From the NCBI GenBank assembly GCA_019510435.1, contig JAEKKJ010000016.1, positions 1 to 64,000 of the forward strand: a DNA stretch of 64,000 nucleotides, in the 5' to 3' direction. This document shows positions 9,129 through 16,414 of the stretch, piece by piece. The stretch's first letter is position 1. Every line of letters starts with the position of its first letter. This stretch comes from Caulobacterales bacterium. Its GTDB lineage: Bacteria; Pseudomonadota; Alphaproteobacteria; Caulobacterales; Caulobacteraceae. A program made the position numbers and the translations under genes. The notes beneath the pieces were generated by a model. That model searched no databases, was not told the origin of the DNA, and worked only from the letters and a program-made list of their open reading frames with translations.

Positions 9129-9854
9129 ATGTCCAGAAACGCCAACGACGCCGCCGATCAGGGATCGGCTGACGAAATCCTCCGTTTCACTGGCGTTTCC
9201 ATGCGTTATGGGCGCGGCCCCGAGATCCTGAGCGACATTTCGCTCAGCCTTCCACGCGGCTCTTTCCACTTCGTCACCGGACCGTCCGGCGCGGGCAAGA
9301 GTTCGCTGCTGAAGCTGATCTACCTGGCGGCGCGGCCGTCCGGCGGATCGGTGCGGCTGTTCGGCGAGGACGTGACCGCCATGGCCGACACCCAGGCGCC
9401 GCGCATCCGGCGGCGGATCGGGGTGGTGTTCCAGGACCTCCTGCTGCTGGACCACCTGTCGGCCTTCGACAACGCCGCCCTGCCCCTGCGCATCGCCGGC
9501 CACAAGCCCTCCGAATACCGCAACGACGTCGCCGAGCTGCTGACCTGGGTCGGGCTGGGATCGCGGATGCACGCCCATCCCCCGGCGCTGGCGGGGGGCG
9601 AGAAGCAGCGGCTGGCCATCGCGCGGGCCGTGGTCAACCGGCCCGAGATCCTGCTGGCCGACGAGCCTACGGGCAACGTCGACCACGACATGGCGCTGCG
9701 CATCTACCGCCTGTTCGTGGAGCTGAACCGGCTGGGCACCACGGTGATCATCGCCACCCACGACCAGGACCTGGTGGCCCGCTCGGCGCGGCCGGTGCTG
9801 CACCTGGACAAGGGCCGCCTGAAGCCCCTGCCGCCCCAGGGGCCGGCGGAATGA
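9129..9854 (+). CDS. ftsE: Cell division ATP-binding protein FtsE
   Basis: FtsE is the ATPase of the FtsEX complex, which controls peptidoglycan hydrolases at the division site. The 241-residue protein has Walker A GPSGAGKSSLLKL at about residues 52-64, the Q-loop VVFQDLLLLD, an ABC signature LAGGEKQRLAIARA, Walker B ILLADEPTGNVD and the switch His (IATHD). The ATG at 9129 gives a slightly long N-terminal tail of about 17 residues. GFTGVSMRYG-like core sequence starts at about residue 20, so a later start is possible. It overlaps ftsX by 4 bp (ATGA). Confidence 0.95.
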   Translation: MSRNANDAADQGSADEILRFTGVSMRYGRGPEILSDISLSLPRGSFHFVTGPSGAGKSSLLKLIYLAARPSGGSVRLFGEDVTAMADTQAPRIRRRIGVVFQDLLLLDHLSAFDNAALPLRIAGHKPSEYRNDVAELLTWVGLGSRMHAHPPALAGGEKQRLAIARAVVNRPEILLADEPTGNVDHDMALRIYRLFVELNRLGTTVIIATHDQDLVARSARPVLHLDKGRLKPLPPQGPAE

Positions 9855-10795
9855 GCCTGCTTGGCCGAGGCTTCGCGGGGCGTCGCCCTGAGGACCGGAA
9901 GGAGGCCGATGGGCCGTTCGACCCGGCGGCGTGGAAGCCGGCGTCGTTCCTGCCCGAGGCCGACGCGCGCGATCCGGCCCTGATCTTCGTGATCGCGGTG
10001 CTGTGCTTCCTGGCCTGCATCACCGCCCTGGGCGTGATCGCCGGCGACCGCGCGGCGCACGGCTGGGCCGGGCAGCTGAAGGGTGAGGCGACCGTGATCG
10101 TCCGCGCGCGCAGCGGCGAGACGCCCGACGCGGCGGCGGCCCGGGCGGCGGAGGCCCTGGCCGGGGTGGCGGGGATCTCCGAGGCGCGGGCGCTGGAGCG
10201 GGAAAAGGCCTACGCCTTGATCAAGCCGTGGCTGGGCGACGTCAGCGACCTGGAGGACCTGCCCGTTCCGCGGCTGGTGGCCGTCACCCTCGACCGCAAG
10301 CATCCCGCCACCGCCGCGGCCATGGACCGGGCGCTGAAGGGCCAGGGCCTGGACGCCGTGGTCGACGACCACTCCATCTGGATCAAGGACATCGAGCGGG
10401 CCGGCGGCGTGGTGCGCTGGACGGGGGCGGTGGTGTTCCTGCTGATCGCGGGCGCCGCAGGGGCGGTCGTCGCCTTCGCCACCCGCTCGGGCCTGGCCGC
10501 GCGACGCGACGTGGTGGAGGTGCTGCACCTCACCGGCGCCGAGGACAGCCAGATCGCCAACCTCTTCGAGCTGCGCTTCGCCCGCATCGCCGCCGTCGCC
10601 GGGGCCCTGGGCGCGGCGGCCGCGGGCCTGGCCGGCGCGGTGCTGCGGCTGGTCGGCGGGGGCCAGGGGATCACCCCGGCCCTGCCTGTGGCCTGGATCG
10701 ACCTCTTGGCCGTGCTGCCCTGCCCGGTGCTGGCGGCCATCGTCGCCACGGTCGCCGCGCGCCTCACGGCCCGGCGGCTGATACAGAAGCTCTGA
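9851..10795 (+). CDS. ftsX: Cell division protein FtsX (ABC permease)
   Basis: FtsX is the membrane partner of FtsE. The 314 residues show a cytoplasmic N-terminal tail of about 45 residues, a first helix (DPALIFVIAVLCFLACITAL), an extracellular loop with the ALAGVAGISEARAL pattern typical of FtsX ectodomains, and three C-terminal helices starting at about residue 195 (VVRWTGAVVFLLIAGAAGAV). This is the expected 4-TM topology. The start overlaps the ftsE stop and the stop overlaps the ATG of the next gene (TGATG), so ftsE-ftsX-ydcF-plsC is one translationally linked operon. Confidence 0.93.
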   Translation: MSLLGRGFAGRRPEDRKEADGPFDPAAWKPASFLPEADARDPALIFVIAVLCFLACITALGVIAGDRAAHGWAGQLKGEATVIVRARSGETPDAAAARAAEALAGVAGISEARALEREKAYALIKPWLGDVSDLEDLPVPRLVAVTLDRKHPATAAAMDRALKGQGLDAVVDDHSIWIKDIERAGGVVRWTGAVVFLLIAGAAGAVVAFATRSGLAARRDVVEVLHLTGAEDSQIANLFELRFARIAAVAGALGAAAAGLAGAVLRLVGGGQGITPALPVAWIDLLAVLPCPVLAAIVATVAARLTARRLIQKL

Positions 10796-11424
10796 TGAAG
10801 TCGATCGCCGCCTTCCTGGTCGTGGCGCTGATCTGGTTCTCGGGCCTCCTGGCCTTCGCCGCCCGGGTGCAGCAGCAGACGCCGGCCGCGCCGCCCGCCG
10901 CGGCCCAGGGCATCGTGGCCCTGACCGGCGTCAGGTCGAACCAGCGCATCGCCGCCGCCATCGGCCTGCTGGAGAACGGCTACGGGCGCCGGGTGCTGGT
11001 CTCGGGCGTGAACCGCCAGGCCAGCCGCGAGGACATCCGCGGCCTCTCCGGTGCGGTGCGGCGGCTCTACGACTGCTGTGTGGACCTGGGCTTCACCGCC
11101 GCGGACACCGTGGGCAATGCGCGCGAGACCGCAGCCTGGGCCCACGCCATGCGCTACAATCGCCTGATCATCGTCACCGCGGACTACCACATGCCGCGCG
11201 CCATGCTGGAGCTGAACGCCGTCCTGCGCGGCACCGGGGTCACCGCCCAGACCTATGCGGTGGCGACGCCGGCGCTGAAGACCCGCGACTGGTGGCGCAA
11301 TCCCGGCGCCGCGCGCTTGATGGTGGTGGAGTACTCCAAGTATCTGGCGATCCTCGGCCGCGAGGCAGTGCTGGGGCTCGGCCCCCGCGAGCACCCCGCG
11401 GCCCAACAGAAGGCCGCTCCGTGA
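10795..11424 (+). CDS. YdcF/SanA-like DUF218 family protein (209 aa)
   Basis: An N-terminal signal anchor (MKSIAAFLVVALIWFSGLLAFAA) is followed by a DUF218 domain: GIVALTGVRSNQRIAAAIGLLENGYG, LVSGVN, and the C-terminal ADYHMPRAMLEL with the conserved H-M-P-R. ElyC/SanA/YdcF proteins are linked to envelope integrity and undecaprenyl-carrier or peptidoglycan metabolism in enterobacteria. The biochemical reaction is uncertain. Its place between ftsX and plsC in a tight operon supports an envelope role. The ATG shares bases with the ftsX stop. Confidence 0.88.
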   Translation: MKSIAAFLVVALIWFSGLLAFAARVQQQTPAAPPAAAQGIVALTGVRSNQRIAAAIGLLENGYGRRVLVSGVNRQASREDIRGLSGAVRRLYDCCVDLGFTAADTVGNARETAAWAHAMRYNRLIIVTADYHMPRAMLELNAVLRGTGVTAQTYAVATPALKTRDWWRNPGAARLMVVEYSKYLAILGREAVLGLGPREHPAAQQKAAP

Positions 11425-12125
11425 ACGCCCTGCGCTCGATGCTCTACGTCCTGCTCTTCTCGCTGTGGACGACGGCCGTCGCGGTTGGCTGCACGCCCAT
11501 CCTGTTCGGCCCGCGGCGCTGGAGCCACGGGATGTTCCACGTCTGGGGCCATGGCGTCGTGGCCCTGCTGCGGGTGGCGGGCGTGCGGGTGGAGGTGCGC
11601 GGGCGCGAGCATATCCCCGCCGGCGCGGCGCTCGTGGCCCCCAAACACCAGTGCATGCTGGACGTCTTCGCCCAGTTCACCTGGCTGCCGGCCACCGCCT
11701 TCGTGATGAAGAAGGAGCTGGCCTGGATCCCCTGGTTCGGCTGGTACGGGAAGAAGGCCGGGGCCATCGTGATCGACCGCGAAGCCTCCACCAAGGCCAT
11801 GCGCCAGGTGATCCGCGAGGGGACGGAGCGGTTCAGCTGGGGCGCCCAGGTGGTGATCTTCCCGGAAGGCCACCGCCAGCCGATCGGCGCGGCCCCGGAC
11901 TACAAACCCGGCATCGCGGCGCTGTACCGCGAGCTGGACGTGCCGGTCTGCCCGGTGGCCACCAACGCGGGCGAGCACTGGTCGGCCAAGGGGCTGAAGC
12001 TGACGCCCGGCCTCATCGTCTACCAGTACCTGCCCCCGATCCCGCCCGGCCTGAAGCGCGCCGAGTTCATGCGCCTCTTGGAGGAGCGCATCGAGACCGC
12101 GTCGAACGCGCTGCTGGGGAACTGA
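11421..12125 (+). CDS. plsC: 1-acyl-sn-glycerol-3-phosphate acyltransferase
   Basis: PlsC acylates lysophosphatidic acid to phosphatidic acid at the inner membrane. The 234 residues have an N-terminal hydrophobic segment, then the acyltransferase motifs: I is PKHQCMLD (H-x4-D intact, with Lys where Asn is usual), III is FPEGHRQPIG (Glu-Gly intact, His in place of Thr), plus DREASTKAM and the later PVCPVATNAG. The start is GTG, overlapping the ydcF stop (GTGA), with AGAAGG a few bases ahead. It closes the ftsEX operon and is followed by a hairpin terminator. Confidence 0.92.
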   Translation: MNALRSMLYVLLFSLWTTAVAVGCTPILFGPRRWSHGMFHVWGHGVVALLRVAGVRVEVRGREHIPAGAALVAPKHQCMLDVFAQFTWLPATAFVMKKELAWIPWFGWYGKKAGAIVIDREASTKAMRQVIREGTERFSWGAQVVIFPEGHRQPIGAAPDYKPGIAALYRELDVPVCPVATNAGEHWSAKGLKLTPGLIVYQYLPPIPPGLKRAEFMRLLEERIETASNALLGN

Positions 12126-12138
12126 TTTCCCGCGGCCG

Positions 12139-12168
12139 GCGCCCTGCGCGCCGCAGGCGCTTTATTTT
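12139..12168 (+). terminator. Rho-independent terminator after the ftsE-ftsX-ydcF-plsC operon
   Basis: GCGCCCTGCG, a 3-base loop CGC, then CGCAGGCGC form a stem of 9 pairs with one bulged C, followed at once by TTTATTTT. It starts 13 bp after the plsC stop. Its T-run overlaps the outer end of the inverted repeat at 12164-12262. Confidence 0.75.
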
Positions 12169-12262
12169 GGTCCACGAACCACACGAACGGCGTGGGTCCG
12201 TCCGCGCCGCCGGCTGAGCTGCACCGATTGTTCGTGTCGTTCGTGTGGTTCGTGGACAAAAT
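12164..12262. repeat. Intergenic long inverted repeat, CCACGAA family, copy 1
   Basis: Left arm 12164-12189 and right arm 12238-12262 are reverse complements except for one extra G in the left arm. The loop is 48 bp. The arms are built from short tandem units: the right side reads TTCGTGTCG, TTCGTGTGG, TTCGTGGAC, three units of 9 bp at 12231-12257. The outer end of the right arm, read on the reverse strand, is ATTTTGTCCACGAA, identical to the outer left end of the inverted repeat at 53203. The element fills the gap between the convergent plsC and ChaC-like genes. Confidence 0.85.
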
Positions 12263-12312
12263 CTAACGGCGCTGCCGCGCCACAGCCGATGGGCCCTGCC
12301 TCCGGGTCCCGC

Positions 12313-12843
12313 CTAGGCGGCGCCCGCCTCCACCATCGTCAGCAGGCGCTCCATGCCGGTGTCGCGGACGCCCATTTCGCGCAGGTGCTCCACCAGGTCG
12401 CGCAGATATTCGGTGTTGGGGCCGGAGAGGCCGCGGGCGCCGGCGATCAGCTCGGCCTGGCGCTCCAGGCTGAGTGCACCCGCCCACTGGGCGTGGCGCA
12501 CGTCGGAGAGGAAGACCAGGCACTCCACCCGCCGCCCATCATCCAGGCGCACATGGCGGCGGGCCTCGATGTAGGTCTCGGTGGGTTGCTCGCGCTCCAT
12601 CAGATAGGCGTAGACCTGCGGCCAGTCGGTCTCGGCCACGCGGTAGGCCGCACCCCGCACCGCGCCGCCGGGCGCCAGGCCCAGCACCAGGCCGGGTCGT
12701 TCGTAAGTCCCTCGATGGTGCACCGAATAGATGCAGAAGGCGCGCCGGCGGCCGTGTAGGGTGGCCCCGCGCCGCTCCGCGAACGGGAACCCCGGCCGCC
12801 ACATCAGCGAACCGTAGCCGAACACCCAACGTTCCGACGCCAT
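12313..12843 (-). CDS. ChaC-like gamma-glutamylcyclotransferase (176 aa)
   Basis: The start WVFGYGSLMWRPGFPF (about residues 6-21) is the nucleotide-like YGSLMW loop of the ChaC/GGCT fold. HHRGTYERPGLVLGLAPGG and the segment YIEARRHVRL, which holds the region of the catalytic Glu, follow. ChaC enzymes cleave glutathione to 5-oxoproline and Cys-Gly. The length matches. The ATG beginning MASERWVF is chosen because it directly precedes the fold; the frame is open 6 codons upstream. Its start lies 60 bp from the divergent DUF2125 gene. Confidence 0.88.
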   Translation of the reverse strand: MASERWVFGYGSLMWRPGFPFAERRGATLHGRRRAFCIYSVHHRGTYERPGLVLGLAPGGAVRGAAYRVAETDWPQVYAYLMEREQPTETYIEARRHVRLDDGRRVECLVFLSDVRHAQWAGALSLERQAELIAGARGLSGPNTEYLRDLVEHLREMGVRDTGMERLLTMVEAGAA

Positions 12844-12902
12844 CCCTGCCGCCACCCCCAACGCCCCGCCCGCCGAAGACCTGCCAAACCGAAGACCCGT
12901 CT

Positions 12903-13940
12903 GTGCCCGATCCCTCCGCCCCCCGCAAACCGCGCCGCCTCGGCATCGTCATCCCCTTCGGGCTGCTGCTGATCTTCATGGCAGGCTGGAGCGTGGTCTG
13001 GCTGCGCGCGCGCGCCGAGGTCGTCCGCCGGCTGGACGCGGGCCAGGCGGCCCTGCAGCAGGCCGGCTATGACATCAGCTGGCGCGAGCGCGAGGTCGGC
13101 GGCTATCCGTTCCGGCTGGACGTGACCCTCACCGACGCCCATGTCCGCGACCGCTCCGGCTGGGCGCTGGAGGCGCCGACGGTGGAGGCCGAGGCCTTCC
13201 TGCACGCCCCGACCCACTGGATCGTCGCCGCGCCAACGGGCCTGACCTTCGTGCGGCCGGTGGGCGGGCCGGTGCGGGTGACCGGCCGGCTGATCCGCAT
13301 GAGCCTCAGCCACTTCCAGAACTGGCCGCCGAACCTATCGTTCGAGGGGACCGGCCTGCAGTTCGCCGCGGCCCCGGGTGCGACGCCGTTCGGGCTCAGC
13401 GCCGCCGACCGGGTGGAATTCCACCTGCGCCAGGCGCCGGCGGCGGTGGGGGACGAAGGCGGGGCCTGGCTCTCCGTGACGAACGGCAAGGCGCAGCTGA
13501 CGGGCCTGCTGGGCCGGATCGCCGGCGACAAGCCGATCTCGGTCGCCTGGGATGGCCGGCTCTCGAAGATGAGCGCCTTCCGCGGCCGCAGTTGGGTCCA
13601 GGCCGTGCGCAACTGGACCGCGGCCGGCGGGCGGATGAGCGTCAAGTCGGGCGGTCTCACCGCCGGGGACGCCCTGATCGGCGTCAATTCCGGCGACCTG
13701 GGCGTGGACCGGGAGGGCCGCCTTGCCGGGGTGCTGGACGTCTCGCTGCGCCAGGCGCCCCGGGCGCTGGGCGAGATGGGCGCCAGCGGGACCCTGCCGC
13801 CCGACCGGGCCGAGGCCGCCGCCGAGGTGGCGCGGGCGCGGGAAGCCGGCGGCGACCTGGCCCACGCCACACTCAACTTCGAGGCCGGGCGCACCACCCT
13901 GGGTCCGGTGGCCCTCAGCGCCGCGCCGAAGGTCTACTGA
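12903..13940 (+). CDS. DUF2125 domain protein (345 aa)
   Basis: The protein has an N-terminal signal anchor (LGIVIPFGLLLIFMAGWSVVWL) and then a long beta-rich region containing GYDISWREREVGGYPFRL, a hallmark opening of alphaproteobacterial DUF2125 proteins, which resemble AsmA/LPS-transport-type beta barrels or grooves. The function is unknown, with an envelope location expected. No ATG lies near the start of the conserved region, so a GTG at 12903 is taken. The open frame continues further upstream but those residues overlap the divergent ChaC gene and are Arg/Pro-rich, as expected for a shadow frame. The exact start is uncertain. Confidence 0.8.
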   Translation: MPDPSAPRKPRRLGIVIPFGLLLIFMAGWSVVWLRARAEVVRRLDAGQAALQQAGYDISWREREVGGYPFRLDVTLTDAHVRDRSGWALEAPTVEAEAFLHAPTHWIVAAPTGLTFVRPVGGPVRVTGRLIRMSLSHFQNWPPNLSFEGTGLQFAAAPGATPFGLSAADRVEFHLRQAPAAVGDEGGAWLSVTNGKAQLTGLLGRIAGDKPISVAWDGRLSKMSAFRGRSWVQAVRNWTAAGGRMSVKSGGLTAGDALIGVNSGDLGVDREGRLAGVLDVSLRQAPRALGEMGASGTLPPDRAEAAAEVARAREAGGDLAHATLNFEAGRTTLGPVALSAAPKVY

Positions 13941-13979
13941 CGGCGTGGCGCCGGCGGCCCGGCTGCGCCATGCTGGGCC

Positions 13980-14600
13980 ATGGCTTCGCTCTACGACCGC
14001 TTCGTCCTCCCACACCTGCTGAAATGCGCCTGCGCGGCGCCGCCGATGATGAAGCAGCGCGCCAAGCTGGTGCCGCAGGCCGAGGGGCGGGTGCTGGAGC
14101 TGGGCATCGGCATGGGCCTGAACCTGGCCTTCTACGATCCGGCCAGGGTCGAGAGCGTGACTGGCGTCGATCCGGCCGCCGAACTGCGCGCCGTCGCCGA
14201 GGCCGCGCCGCGCGATCCGGCGCTGAAGGTCAAGGTGGAGGACGGGACCGCCGAGGCGCTGCCGTTCGAGGCGGCCAGTTTCGACTGCGCGGTCTGCACC
14301 TTCACCCTCTGCTCGGTGCAGGGGCCGGCGGCGGCGCTCAGCGAGGCGCGGCGGGTGCTGAAGCCCGGCGGGCGGTTCCTGTTCTGCGAGCACGGGCTGG
14401 CGCCCGATCCCGGGGTGGCCAGATGGCAACGGCGGATCGAGCCGGTCTGGAAGCGCATCGCCGGTGGCTGCCACCTGACGCGGCCGGTGACCAGCGCCAT
14501 AGAGGCGGCGGGGTTCAAGATCGGCCGGCGCGACAGCATGTACCTGCCCGGCACGCCCCGCTTCGCGGGCTGGAACGAGTGGGGCGAAGCGTCCGTCTAG
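13980..14600 (+). CDS. Class I SAM-dependent methyltransferase (206 aa)
   Basis: Methyltransferase type 11 (UbiE-like) fold. SAM motif I is VLELGIGMGLNLAFYD at about residues 39-54, the acidic post-motif is VTGVDPA, motif II/III is FDCAVCTFTLCSV, and RVLKPGGRFLFCEHG is motif IV. The C-terminal CHLTRPVTSAIEAAGF is typical of METTL7/UbiE-like small-molecule methyltransferases. The substrate is unknown. The final TAG is part of the CTAG shared with a small convergent gene. Confidence 0.88.
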   Translation: MASLYDRFVLPHLLKCACAAPPMMKQRAKLVPQAEGRVLELGIGMGLNLAFYDPARVESVTGVDPAAELRAVAEAAPRDPALKVKVEDGTAEALPFEAASFDCAVCTFTLCSVQGPAAALSEARRVLKPGGRFLFCEHGLAPDPGVARWQRRIEPVWKRIAGGCHLTRPVTSAIEAAGFKIGRRDSMYLPGTPRFAGWNEWGEASV

Positions 14601-14785
14601 GCGGAGAGCGGCAGGGCGAAGGCGCGCATGTTGCTGGGCAGGCGCATGGCCGCCCGGGTGGCGTCGCGCAGGGTCTCGAAGCGCGCGGCCGACTGGGACG
14701 CGTTGGTCCACACCACCTTGGCGTCGTCCGCCAGGTACTCGAGCCCATCCAGCCTGGTCCGGGCCACCACGATCGAAGTCGCCAT
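14597..14785 (-). CDS. Small hypothetical protein (62 aa)
   Basis: The protein begins MATSIVVARTRLDGLEYLADDAKVVW and has no recognised domain. A GGATAAG sits 5 bases before the ATG, and the composition matches neighbouring genes. The stop codon is in the CTAG it shares with the convergent methyltransferase gene. The start is the most likely one because upstream codons lie in the region between two divergent small genes. It could be a real small protein, but the evidence is only coding potential and ribosome binding site. Confidence 0.45.
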   Translation of the reverse strand: MATSIVVARTRLDGLEYLADDAKVVWTNASQSAARFETLRDATRAAMRLPSNMRAFALPLSA

Positions 14786-14918
14786 CGGTCTTATCCCATC
14801 GCCGGTGTGCCGTTCTGGCCCACCTAACATGTTATCCAACAAGCCGCATGCCAGAACGCCGGTCGCCGAGAGGGCCGAATCGGCGGACACCGCGGTCAAT
14901 CGGGCGAAGGGACGCGCC

Positions 14919-15131
14919 ATGCCGCAGGTGACCTATACGGTGGAGCAGGTGGACGGGGTCTGGACCGTCGGCCTGAACGACAAGCGATTCGGCCCCTATT
15001 CCGGCCTGGAGGCGGCCGTCGCCGCGGCCAGCAAGGCCGCCCACAAGGCCGAGGCCCAGGGCTACGAGGCCTTTGTGGTGATCGAGACGCCCGCCGAGCC
15101 GGCCGCCGCGGCCGAGCAGCACGCCGCCTGA
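14919..15131 (+). CDS. Small DUF2188-like protein (70 aa)
   Basis: The sequence TYTVEQVDGVWTVGLNDKRFGPYSGLEAAVAAASKAAHKAEAQG has the pattern of small DUF2188-type proteins: a beta hairpin with a central Trp, then an amphipathic Ala-rich helix, then a VVI strand. The function of the family is unknown. GAAGGGA lies about 6 bases before the ATG. It is divergent from the 62-aa gene. Confidence 0.65.
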   Translation: MPQVTYTVEQVDGVWTVGLNDKRFGPYSGLEAAVAAASKAAHKAEAQGYEAFVVIETPAEPAAAAEQHAA

Positions 15132-15207
15132 CGCCCCTAAGGCTGACGGCCTGAGGCTGGTGGCCTGGGCTGACGCTCCGGGACGGAAATTCCGCAGGGG
15201 AAGGCCG

Positions 15208-15284
15208 TGGTAGCTGGGGGCGGGCTCGAACCGCCGACCTGTGGGTTATGAATCCACCGCTCTAACCAGCTGAGCTACCCAGCC
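15208..15284 (-). tRNA. tRNA-Met (CAT anticodon), elongator type
   Basis: The 77-base cloverleaf includes an encoded CCA end. The acceptor arm is GGCTGGG with CCCAGCT (G-U at the first pair), the D-arm contains AGCTCAGCTGGTTAGAGC, the anticodon loop is TTCATAA, and the T-loop is GTTCGAG. The first acceptor pair is closed and the D-arm is elongator-like, so it is not the initiator. A tRNA-Ile read through lysidine-modified CAT cannot be fully ruled out. The arrangement GTGGA/CCCAC leaves an A-C mismatch at the bottom of the anticodon stem. Confidence 0.93.
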
Positions 15285-15385
15285 ACGGCCTTACGCTTTC
15301 GCGCGAGGCGCGCCTTATAGGGGCGAAGGCCTCCGGCTTCAAGCGCTTGGGCAAAGCGCGGCGAGACGCTAGGCTTGGGCCTGCG

Positions 15386-16414
15386 ATGAGCGTCCTGCAC
15401 CTCCTGGGAACGGCCGGCGAAGGCGGCGCGGAGACGTATTTCGTCGACCTCGTGCAGGCCTTGCGGCGCGCCGGCGTGGCCGAGGCGGCGGCGATCCGCG
15501 GCAACGCCGAGCGTCAGGCCCGGCTGAAGGCGGCCGGCGTGCCGGTCAAGGTGCTGCGCTTCGGCGGCCCCATCGACATCCTGACCAAGCCGGCGGCGGC
15601 GGGATTCGCCGCGCTCCAGCACACCAAGGTGGCGCTGGCCTGGATGAACCGCGCGGCCCGGCACACCCCCCGCGGACCCTGGGCGCGGATCGGCCGCCTG
15701 GGCGGCTACTACAGCCTGAAATACTACAAGGGCTTCGACCACCTGGTGGCCAACACCGAGGACATCGCCGAGTGGATCGTCGGCCAGGGCTGGCCCGCCG
15801 GCCGCGTCAGCTGCATCCCCAACTTCGCGGCCGCGCCGCCGGACGCCGCGGCGGTGGAACGCGCTAGCCTCACGACTCCGCACGATGCGCCGCTGCTCCT
15901 GGCCATGGGGCGGCTGCACGAGAACAAGGCGCACGACGTGGCGCTGCAGGCGCTGGCCCAGGTTCCGGACGCCTGGCTCTGGATTGCGGGCGTCGGGCCG
16001 CTGGAGGCCAAGCTGCGCGGCATGGCGCAGGCGCTGGGCGTCGCCGACCGGGTGCGCTTCCTGGGGTGGCGGACGGACCCTTCGGCGCTCTACCGGACCG
16101 CCGACGTCTGCGTGTTTCCTTCGCGCTTCGAGCCGCTGGGCAATGTGGTGATCCAGGCGTGGGCCCACGGCCTGCCCGTGGTGGCCGCCGAGAGCCAGGG
16201 GCCGGCGGCGCTGATCCGGCACGGCGACGACGGGCTGCTGACCGCGGTGGACGACCCGGACGCCCTGGCCTCGGCGGTGCGCCAACTGCTGGACGACGCC
16301 CGGTTGCGGGCGCGGCTGGCCAAGGCGGGCGCGCGGCGCGTGGAGGCGGACTTCTCCGAGGCCGCCGTCGTCGGCCAATGGAAGGCGCTGTTCGCCGACC
16401 ACGGGGCCGCCTGA
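15386..16414 (+). CDS. Glycosyltransferase family 4 protein (342 aa)
   Basis: GT-B fold. The N-terminal acceptor half has VLHLLGTAGEGGAETYFVDL and the C-terminal nucleotide-sugar half has LLAMGRLHENKAHDVALQAL and the EPLGNVVIQAWAHGLPVVA segment, in which the Glu pair contacts the sugar donor (usual form E-x7-E; here the first is in FEPLGN and the second position reads Q). GT4 enzymes build lipopolysaccharide or exopolysaccharide. The start MSVLHLL is 13 codons into the open frame. The stop is followed directly by the ATG of the AsnB-type gene with no gap, so the two act together. Confidence 0.9.
   Translation: MSVLHLLGTAGEGGAETYFVDLVQALRRAGVAEAAAIRGNAERQARLKAAGVPVKVLRFGGPIDILTKPAAAGFAALQHTKVALAWMNRAARHTPRGPWARIGRLGGYYSLKYYKGFDHLVANTEDIAEWIVGQGWPAGRVSCIPNFAAAPPDAAAVERASLTTPHDAPLLLAMGRLHENKAHDVALQALAQVPDAWLWIAGVGPLEAKLRGMAQALGVADRVRFLGWRTDPSALYRTADVCVFPSRFEPLGNVVIQAWAHGLPVVAAESQGPAALIRHGDDGLLTAVDDPDALASAVRQLLDDARLRARLAKAGARRVEADFSEAAVVGQWKALFADHGAA

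Noticed and set aside
10228-10794. Upstream extension of the YdcF-like frame into ftsX
   Set aside because: The translation there is low-complexity and ftsX is clearly in another frame; the ATG at 10795 begins the signal anchor.
12474-12902. Upstream extension of the DUF2125 frame
   Set aside because: It overlaps the ChaC-like gene on the other strand and is Arg/Pro-rich, unlike the rest of the protein.
15132-15207. Tandem GGCTGACG/GGCCTG-like words downstream of the tRNA as an attachment site
   Set aside because: No integrase, no duplicated tRNA 3' end and no mobile genes nearby in the window.
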